Assembly (NCBI GenBank): GCA_038525525.1
Contig: JBCBHO010000001.1
Span: forward strand, 124,001-188,000
Reading direction: 5' to 3'
DNA from: Shimia_B sp038525525
GTDB taxonomy: Bacteria; Pseudomonadota; Alphaproteobacteria; Rhodobacterales; Rhodobacteraceae
DNA length: 64,000 bases
The notes beneath the pieces were generated by a model. It ran no database searches. It saw nothing but the letters and a program-made list of their open reading frames with translations, and had not been told where the DNA came from. Position numbers and translations under genes: made by a program. Every line of letters begins with the position of its first letter. Within the stretch, counting starts at the first letter, position 1. This document shows, one piece after another, positions 59,532 to 64,000 of this stretch.

Positions 59532-59858
59532 TTAAAGGCCCAGCAGTCCGCCGCGGATCACGAGCGACATGAAGCCGCCGATGATCGCCGCGAGAATGAG
59601 CCAGACGAGCTTGGCGATGTGGCCGTCGATCCTGTCGAGCCGGCCATCGAGCGCGTTGAAGCGGCTCACCATGAACTTCTCTTTCTCCTCGTTCACGGCG
59701 CGCTCGGTCTCCACGATGTGCATGGCCCCTTCCACGCTCGCCAGCCGCGCATCCATGGCCGCCACGAGGGCATCGGCGTCGTTGATCGAGGTGACGTAGA
59801 GCGGCATCCGGGCGATGCCGCTCTTTGTTTCCGCCTCGGCGTCGATCTCGTCAGTCAT
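59532..59858 (-). CDS. GTA small membrane protein (g3.5)
   Basis: The 108-residue protein has a helical N-terminal part (DALVAAMDARLASVEGAM, RAVNEEKEKFMVSRFNALDG) and a C-terminal transmembrane segment (about 84-104: KLVWLILAAIIGGFMSLVI). It occupies the position of g3.5 in RcGTA, whose role is unclear. It overlaps the portal gene by 8 nt. It is probably membrane-bound and perhaps structural or regulatory. Confidence 0.75.
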   Translation of the reverse strand: MTDEIDAEAETKSGIARMPLYVTSINDADALVAAMDARLASVEGAMHIVETERAVNEEKEKFMVSRFNALDGRLDRIDGHIAKLVWLILAAIIGGFMSLVIRGGLLGL

Positions 59859-61026
59859 CGCCGAGCTCCCGGGGCGGCAGGCCGAGGAGGTGCCGCTTCT
59901 CGTCGCCGGTCAGGAAATCAGCGCCCGCGATGCGGCTCCACTGCGCCTCCCGCTCGGCCGCGAGCGCGGGCACCTGGTCGAGATCGGGGCGCAGCTCCAC
60001 CGCCTCGCCCGCCATGGCGCCGAGCCATGCGGAGAGCGCCTGGCTGGCCTTCGCGGCCAGCGGCAGTACCGTCAGGCGGTAGAAGGCGCGATGCGCTTCC
60101 TGGTAGTTGGCATAGGTCGCTTCGCCTGGGATCCCGAGCAGCATGGGCGGCACGCCGAAGGCCGTGGCGATCTCGCGCGCCGCGGCGTCCTTGGTGTTGT
60201 GGAATTCCATGTCCGAGGGCGAAAAGCCCATGGGCTTCCAGTCGAGTCCCCCTTCGAGCAGCATGGGTCGCCCCGCATTGCGCGCGCCCTGGTGGTGCAT
60301 CTCCATCTCGTTGACGAGCCGGTCGTATTGGTCTGGCCCCATCTGTCCCTGCCCGTCCGCGCCCTTGTAGACGATAGCGCCCGACGGCCGCGCGGCATTG
60401 TCGAGGAGCGCCTTTGACCAGCGCGTGGCGCTGGAATGCACGTCGAGCGCCGTGGCCGCGGCCTGGAGCGGCGAGAGGCCGTAGTGATCATCCTGCGGAT
60501 GGAAGCTCTTGATGTGGCAGATCGGGCTCGCGCCCTCGGTGACATGGAAGCGGTGCTTCCGGCCTCCCACCGTATAGTCATAGGCCACGGGCCAACCATC
60601 GGCGCCGGGCACGAGGCTCATCCGGTCCGAGCGCAGCACATGGAGCTCGAGCGGGAAGCCCTCGCCCACCGCTTCCACGTAGCCATTCCCGCTGAGCAGG
60701 ATCTGGCCGTAGAGTGCCTCGAGAAGGTCCGCCCGCCCCTGCCCCGCATTTGGGCGCCTGACGAGGTCGAGGACCGGGTGCGTCTCGTAGCGCCGCTCTG
60801 CGTCCTGCAGGATCAGCGGGAGCGCTGCAGCGGCTTCGGCGATGAGTTTGACCGCGCGAAAGCCCACCGGATTGCCCGTGAAGCCCGCCTTCGTCAGCGT
60901 CACCGCGTCCCGCGGGGTCCACGCGATGCGGCCCGAGGATTGATAGGCGATCACCGGCCCCGTGGCCGAGGCCTTCACCTCCGCGTCCGCGTCGGGACGG
61001 GCGGTGTTGAACAGGTTGAAAACCAT
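59851..61026 (-). CDS. GTA portal protein (g3)
   Basis: The 391-residue protein is a phage portal of the HK97/phage_portal type, the dodecameric ring at the head vertex through which DNA is packed. Markers: GFTGNPVGFRAVKLIAEAAA, PLILQDAERRYETHPVLDLV, RPNAGQGRADLLEALYGQIL, GLSPLQAAATALDVHSSATR, and EIATAFGVPPMLLGIPGEAT with YANYQEAHRAFYRLTV. I use ATG 61026 (MVFNLFNT), with AGGAG 8 nt before it; ATG 61050 is an alternative. It overlaps g3.5 by 8 nt. Confidence 0.92.
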   Translation of the reverse strand: MVFNLFNTARPDADAEVKASATGPVIAYQSSGRIAWTPRDAVTLTKAGFTGNPVGFRAVKLIAEAAAALPLILQDAERRYETHPVLDLVRRPNAGQGRADLLEALYGQILLSGNGYVEAVGEGFPLELHVLRSDRMSLVPGADGWPVAYDYTVGGRKHRFHVTEGASPICHIKSFHPQDDHYGLSPLQAAATALDVHSSATRWSKALLDNAARPSGAIVYKGADGQGQMGPDQYDRLVNEMEMHHQGARNAGRPMLLEGGLDWKPMGFSPSDMEFHNTKDAAAREIATAFGVPPMLLGIPGEATYANYQEAHRAFYRLTVLPLAAKASQALSAWLGAMAGEAVELRPDLDQVPALAAEREAQWSRIAGADFLTGDEKRHLLGLPPRELGDD

Positions 61027-61049
61027 GTCTTGAGCTCCTGATTGTCTCA

Positions 61050-62459
61050 TCAAAGTCCGCGGACGCGCGGCGCTTTCCAGCGGGCGGCCGGGGTGAGCAT
61101 CGCGTCGGTGAGCGCCCAGACGAGCGCATCCACCCGGTCCGGGCTCCCCTGGCCCTGAAAGCCCGCCGTCGTCATCTGGCACATCTCATCTTCGAGGGCT
61201 TCAAGGCCCCTGGCATGGCTGACGCGCCCCTGTTCGTAGAGCGCGGCGACGGGCTCGGCCCGCGCCGCCTTCCCGCGTGTCGCGTGGACACCCGAATAAG
61301 CGATGAGTGGATCCACCTGGCGGATCATCTGCTCCACCATCGCGCCGCCTTGGTTCACTTCCGCCACAATGCGGTCCGCGCCAAAGTCATGCGCCGCGGC
61401 CACCGCGGCCTGCGCCCAGCCCAGCGGTGTGCCTTTCTCGACAGTTCGGTCTGCCAGCACGTAGCTCCGCCAATCGACGGGCGGCCCGTCCATGCGGCAG
61501 CCTACGACAACGATCCCGCATGCGTCGCCCTGCGTTCCGGCGGGAGGATCGACAGCAACCACGATCCGGTCGAGCTGCGGGCGGATATCAAAGGCCGCCT
61601 CTTCGAGCATCTCCCGCGTCCAGAGCGCGTCTTCCACGTCATCGAGCATGACGCCGTCGAGCTCTTGTCGCGCGAGGCGCGAATGCGCATAGCGCGTCCG
61701 CACCTCCTCGAGGAACGAAGACGCGAGGTACGCGCGGTTGGCCTCGGTGGGTGCTTGCGTCTGCACCGTCGACTTCGTCTCGAGGAGCGCGCGCAAGACT
61801 TTGCTGTTTCTCGGCGTCGTCGTCACCACGGCCCGCGGTTCGTCGCCGAGCCGCAGCGCCAGTTGTAGGTTCGACCACGCATCGCCATCGGGCCATTTTG
61901 CGAGCTCATCGGCCCAGGCACAGTCGAATTGCGGGCCGCGCAGCGCCTCTGCCTCATTGGCCGAGAAGCACTGTGCCTCCGCGCCATTCGGCCAGACGAG
62001 CCGGCGCCGCGTCGCTTGCCATTCAGGGCGCCTGTCCGGAGGAGAACAGGCGAGGATCCCGCTCTCCCCGAACACCATCACCTCGCGGGCCTGGTCATAG
62101 GTTTGTCCAACAAGTGCCACGCGTCGTGACCGGCCCGGATCGAGCGGTAAGCTGCCCTCCACTTCCGAGCGGATCCACTCTGCCCCCGCGCGCGTCTTGC
62201 CCGCGCCGCGTCCGCCGAGCACGACCCAGCTGCGCCACGAGCCTTTTGGCGGCAGCTGATGGTCGTGGGCCCACACTTCCCAGAGCCACGGCAGTGCCGC
62301 GAGCTCAAGATCCGTCAGGGACCTCAGCAGCTCTTGCTGCACCTCGTGCTTCGCGGAGGCGATCAAGTCGGCTCCCGAGCGCGTCTCGTGCGGCGTCCAT
62401 GTCGATTGGCGCGCCAGCGCCGGGCACGCCGCCTTTGTTTCGCTGTCGCTGGTCGTCAA
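61050..62459 (-). CDS. GTA terminase large subunit (g2)
   Basis: The protein (469 residues from ATG 62459) packages DNA. The ATPase has Walker A (GGRGAGKT at about 82-89) and Walker B (CAWADELAKW). The nuclease shows the acidic triad in VVAVDPPAGTQGDACG, IVAEVNQGGAMV and DRVDALVWALTDAM. The start is uncertain: from ATG 62459 it would overlap g1 by 155 nt, whereas a GTG at 62342 (before QQELLRSLTDLELAALPWLW) leaves 38 nt of overlap and keeps all motifs. The stop is firm. Confidence 0.93.
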   Translation of the reverse strand: MTTSDSETKAACPALARQSTWTPHETRSGADLIASAKHEVQQELLRSLTDLELAALPWLWEVWAHDHQLPPKGSWRSWVVLGGRGAGKTRAGAEWIRSEVEGSLPLDPGRSRRVALVGQTYDQAREVMVFGESGILACSPPDRRPEWQATRRRLVWPNGAEAQCFSANEAEALRGPQFDCAWADELAKWPDGDAWSNLQLALRLGDEPRAVVTTTPRNSKVLRALLETKSTVQTQAPTEANRAYLASSFLEEVRTRYAHSRLARQELDGVMLDDVEDALWTREMLEEAAFDIRPQLDRIVVAVDPPAGTQGDACGIVVVGCRMDGPPVDWRSYVLADRTVEKGTPLGWAQAAVAAAHDFGADRIVAEVNQGGAMVEQMIRQVDPLIAYSGVHATRGKAARAEPVAALYEQGRVSHARGLEALEDEMCQMTTAGFQGQGSPDRVDALVWALTDAMLTPAARWKAPRVRGL

Positions 62460-62667
62460 TTTTGATCTCCGCGTCCCTCAGCTGCCGGGCGATACCGACG
62501 AGGTCGTTCTTGGCTTTCGTGAACTGCGCGAGCCCGGAGAAGTCTCCTTCCCTCAGGTTCGCGATGATGGCTGCGATTTGCGTGATGTAGTCCTCGAGCA
62601 GGTCGGATAGATGCACCCAACGCGCATTGAGGTTTTCCGCGCCGTCTGGCGGGTCTCGTGACGCCAT
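62305..62667 (-). CDS. GTA small terminase-like protein (g1)
   Basis: The 120-residue protein at the head of the cluster corresponds to RcGTA g1, the small terminase that handles DNA recognition for packaging. Its helical middle (RWVHLSDLLEDYITQIAAII, LREGDFSGLAQFTKAKNDL, IARQLRDAEIKIDDQRQR) carries the conserved part, while the C-terminal third, rich in Ala and Arg, overlaps g2. ATG 62667 follows AAAGG. It is the first gene of the GTA transcript. Confidence 0.8.
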   Translation of the reverse strand: MASRDPPDGAENLNARWVHLSDLLEDYITQIAAIIANLREGDFSGLAQFTKAKNDLVGIARQLRDAEIKIDDQRQRNKGGVPGAGAPIDMDAARDALGSRLDRLREARGAARAAEVPDGS

Positions 62668-62702
62668 AAGGCAAACCTTTCATGGTGCTTTGCACGCCAG
62701 GA

Positions 62703-62739
62703 CAAAAAAAGCGGCGTCGGGATCACCCCGAGGCCGCTT
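62703..62739 (-). terminator. Intrinsic terminator in the GTA leader (attenuator candidate)
   Basis: On the minus strand a stem of 7 bp (AAGCGGC/GCCGCTT), one mismatch and 5 further bp (TCGGG/CCCGA) with a 5-nt loop is followed by seven T. It lies between the putative GTA promoter and g1, about 35 nt before the g1 start. It could instead end mltG transcription, whose stop is about 125 nt upstream. Confidence 0.75.
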
Positions 62740-62764
62740 GCCCACGTCTCCTAGTGTGTCCGAA

Positions 62765-62793
62765 GGTATACTTCAGGGCGTTCGATGAGTCAA
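62765..62793 (-). promoter_or_regulatory. Putative sigma-70 promoter of the GTA cluster
   Basis: On the minus strand TTGACT (62788-62793) and TATACC (62765-62770) are separated by exactly 17 nt. The start of transcription would be near 62758, giving a leader of about 90 nt before g1 that contains the terminator at 62703-62739. No other pair of hexamers in the 195-nt gap looks as good. Confidence 0.55.
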
Positions 62794-62834
62794 GTTTGCA
62801 ATCTATGCGTGCATCTTGTCAGCGCGCGGTCGGC

Positions 62835-62849
62835 TTAACAAAACGTAAA
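62835..62849. promoter_or_regulatory. CtrA-like box upstream of the GTA promoter
   Basis: TTAA (62835-62838), seven bases, and TAAA (62846-62849) fit the CtrA consensus TTAA-N7-TTAA with one mismatch; on the minus strand it reads TTTA-N7-TTAA. The box is centred about 85 nt before the inferred transcript start. CtrA is known to be required for GTA expression in R. capsulatus, partly through GafA. A chance match is possible. Confidence 0.45.
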
Positions 62850-62862
62850 CAATCGCAGGCAC

Positions 62863-64000
62863 TTACTCCGAGTTCGCACGCTCCGCCTCGATGGCCCGCC
62901 AGCGCGCGACGTTCTCATTGTGCTCTGCCAGCGTCTCTGCAAAAGCGTGCCCCCCGGTGCCGTCGGCCACGAAGAAGATGAAGGGCGTCTCGTCGGGATT
63001 GAGCGCCGCCTCGATGCTCGCGAGGCCCGGGTTGGCGATGGGCGTGGGCGGCAGCCCGTCGATGACATAGGTATTCCACGGCGTCTCGCGCCGGAGCTCG
63101 CTCTGCCGGATGCCGCGGCCCAGCACGCCCTGCCCGCGGGTGATCCCGTAGATCACCGTCGGGTCGGTCTGAAGCCGCATCCCGCGCTCGAGCCGGTTCA
63201 CGAAGACGGAGGCCACCTGCCCCCGCTCTTCGGCGAGCGCGGTCTCCTTCTCGATGATGGAAGCCATGATCAGCGCCTCGTCCGGGGTTTCGTAGGGGAG
63301 GCCCTCCTCCCGGTTCTGCCATGCGCCTGCCAGGCGCTCGGACTGCGCCTCGACCATCGCGTCCACCAGCGCCTGCCGCTCCGTCCCGGGGACGACCTCG
63401 TAGCTGTCAGGCGCCATCGCACCTTCCGCCGGGATCTCGTCCGCCGGACCGGAGAGGACGTCGATATCGCGCAGGGAGGTCACGATCTGCCAGCTGGTCA
63501 CGCCTTCGGCGATGGCGATGCGGTAGCGCGTGTCGGCGGTGTCCTTGGCAGAGACATAGACCTCTGGCAAAGGCTCCTCGGCGGGAACGAATTCCGCCCG
63601 TTCCACGAAGCGCTGGGTTTCGGGATCGAGCTCGCGCACCTGCACGTTGAGCTCGGTTACGCCCACACGGTAGACGACCTCGGTCCCGCAGGTGCTCTGC
63701 CCGCTCGCCGTCACGAGATCTAGGATCTCGGCCATGGAAGAGCCCTCGGGAATGAGGAACGAACCTGCTTTCAGCTCGCGCGCCTTCTCGGTGTAGTCGC
63801 CGGCCATGCGAAAGATGGCACGGCTCGAGATCGCTTCCTCGGCCTCGAGCTGCGTCGCCACACGCGTTAGCGTCGAGCCCGGCGCGACCTGGAGACAAAT
63901 GGCGCGCGTCAGCGGCCCCTCCGCCTCATAGCGCCCGATGCCCCAGAGGATCAGGCCGCCGAGCAGGAAAAGCCCCACCACGAAGATCGACAACGCGTTG
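62863..64000 (-). CDS. mltG: Endolytic transglycosylase MltG, 5' end outside the window
   Basis: About 378 residues are visible; the frame runs off the right edge with NALSIFVVGLFLLGGLILWG, so the N terminus and membrane anchor start are just missing. MltG cuts nascent peptidoglycan strands in the periplasm and sets their length. The LysM-like part (about 40-110) precedes the YceG domain, with the catalytic Glu in IMASIIEKETALAEERGQVA, then VFVNRLERGMRLQTDPTVIY, and NTYVIDGLPPTPIANPGLAS. A TTG at 63993 is not the true start. Confidence 0.93.
   Translation of the reverse strand, partial: NALSIFVVGLFLLGGLILWGIGRYEAEGPLTRAICLQVAPGSTLTRVATQLEAEEAISSRAIFRMAGDYTEKARELKAGSFLIPEGSSMAEILDLVTASGQSTCGTEVVYRVGVTELNVQVRELDPETQRFVERAEFVPAEEPLPEVYVSAKDTADTRYRIAIAEGVTSWQIVTSLRDIDVLSGPADEIPAEGAMAPDSYEVVPGTERQALVDAMVEAQSERLAGAWQNREEGLPYETPDEALIMASIIEKETALAEERGQVASVFVNRLERGMRLQTDPTVIYGITRGQGVLGRGIRQSELRRETPWNTYVIDGLPPTPIANPGLASIEAALNPDETPFIFFVADGTGGHAFAETLAEHNENVARWRAIEAERANSE

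Larger units (their letters stand above)
48629..62667 (-). other. Gene transfer agent structural gene cluster (RcGTA type)
   Basis: Seventeen consecutive minus-strand genes correspond in order to g1, g2, g3, g3.5, g4 to g10, g10.1 and g11 to g15 of the Rhodobacter capsulatus GTA, a domesticated prophage that packages random 4-5 kb host DNA into small tailed particles. No integrase, repressor, DNA-replication or lysis genes are present, as expected for a GTA rather than a prophage. All frames appear intact. Spacing is tight, with 1-8 nt overlaps at most junctions. Lysis, maturation and head-spike genes must lie elsewhere. Confidence 0.93.

Noticed and set aside
48629..62667. Interpretation of the phage-like genes as an active prophage
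   Set aside because: No integrase, attachment repeats, repressor, replication or lysis genes, and the gene order equals that of a GTA.
62788..62849. LexA (SOS) box in the GTA upstream region
   Set aside because: No GAAC-N7-GAAC or GTTC-N7-GTTC pair is present; a single GAAC occurs without partner.
1..64000. tRNA genes, rRNA, CRISPR arrays, insertion sequences or plasmid origins
   Set aside because: None seen on either strand by eye; gene density leaves little room, but a tRNA scan was not run.

Overview
The window looks like chromosomal DNA of a marine alphaproteobacterium of the Roseobacter group (Rhodobacteraceae). The evidence is high G+C, tightly packed genes with many ATGA start/stop overlaps, the alphaproteobacterial gene orders lptF-lptG-lptD-surA-pdxA-rsmA and pdhA-pdhB-pdhC, proteins such as DUF4167, DUF1499 and DUF5076, and a complete gene transfer agent (GTA) cluster of the Rhodobacter capsulatus type. 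I saw no rRNA, tRNA, CRISPR array, insertion sequence, integrase or plasmid function. Taxonomy below the family level is not claimed.

Layout. (1) 1-13.5 kb: a truncated aspartic protease, pepA-holC, then a six-gene operon for outer-membrane and LPS assembly, vitamin B6 and ribosome maturation (lptF, lptG, lptD, surA-like, pdxA, rsmA). A translation-termination pair (prfA-prmC) with DUF4167 follows on the other strand. (2) 13.6-18.1 kb: a minus-strand operon of an M20 amidohydrolase, an omega-aminotransferase and two different ureohydrolases, probably for breakdown of guanidino compounds or polyamines. (3) 18.1-34.8 kb: housekeeping and accessory metabolism: mazG, nucleoside hydrolase-GNAT-selO, two EamA exporters, a Fur-family regulator overlapping an NYN/OST-HTH gene, enolase, anmK, tyrS, an Stf0 sulfotransferase and a BCCT osmolyte transporter that ends in a strong terminator. 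(4) 34.8-40.9 kb: a vanadium haloperoxidase, two SDR enzymes (one like 2,4-dienoyl-CoA reductase), a DUF3179 protein and a pair of cyclophilins. (5) 41-48.6 kb: central carbon metabolism: pgk, class I aldolase, ftsB, the pyruvate dehydrogenase genes (E1 alpha, E1 beta carrying a lipoyl domain, DUF5076, E2), then cysE facing them. (6) 48.6-62.7 kb: the GTA structural cluster on the minus strand, g1 through g15, with terminase, portal, protease, capsid, connectors, tail tube, chaperones, tape measure, baseplate, peptidase and tip protein. (7) The right edge carries a truncated mltG.

The GTA cluster is the outstanding system. Its reading frames look intact from g1 to g15. Upstream of g1 I see a CtrA-like box, a sigma-70-like promoter with 17-bp spacing, and an intrinsic terminator between that promoter and g1. 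This suggests, but does not prove, that GTA production is gated by early termination as well as by promoter activation. Other regulatory structures of note are a perfect 9-bp hairpin that pairs the ribosome binding site of the DUF3179 gene, a palindrome in front of the dienoyl-CoA reductase-like gene, a hairpin just after the capsid gene, and a cluster of stem-loops beyond the haloperoxidase gene.

The largest gene-free stretches are 34755-35052 and 23846-24118, both just under 300 bases. All functional calls come from reading translated sequence and recalled family motifs; no database search was run.
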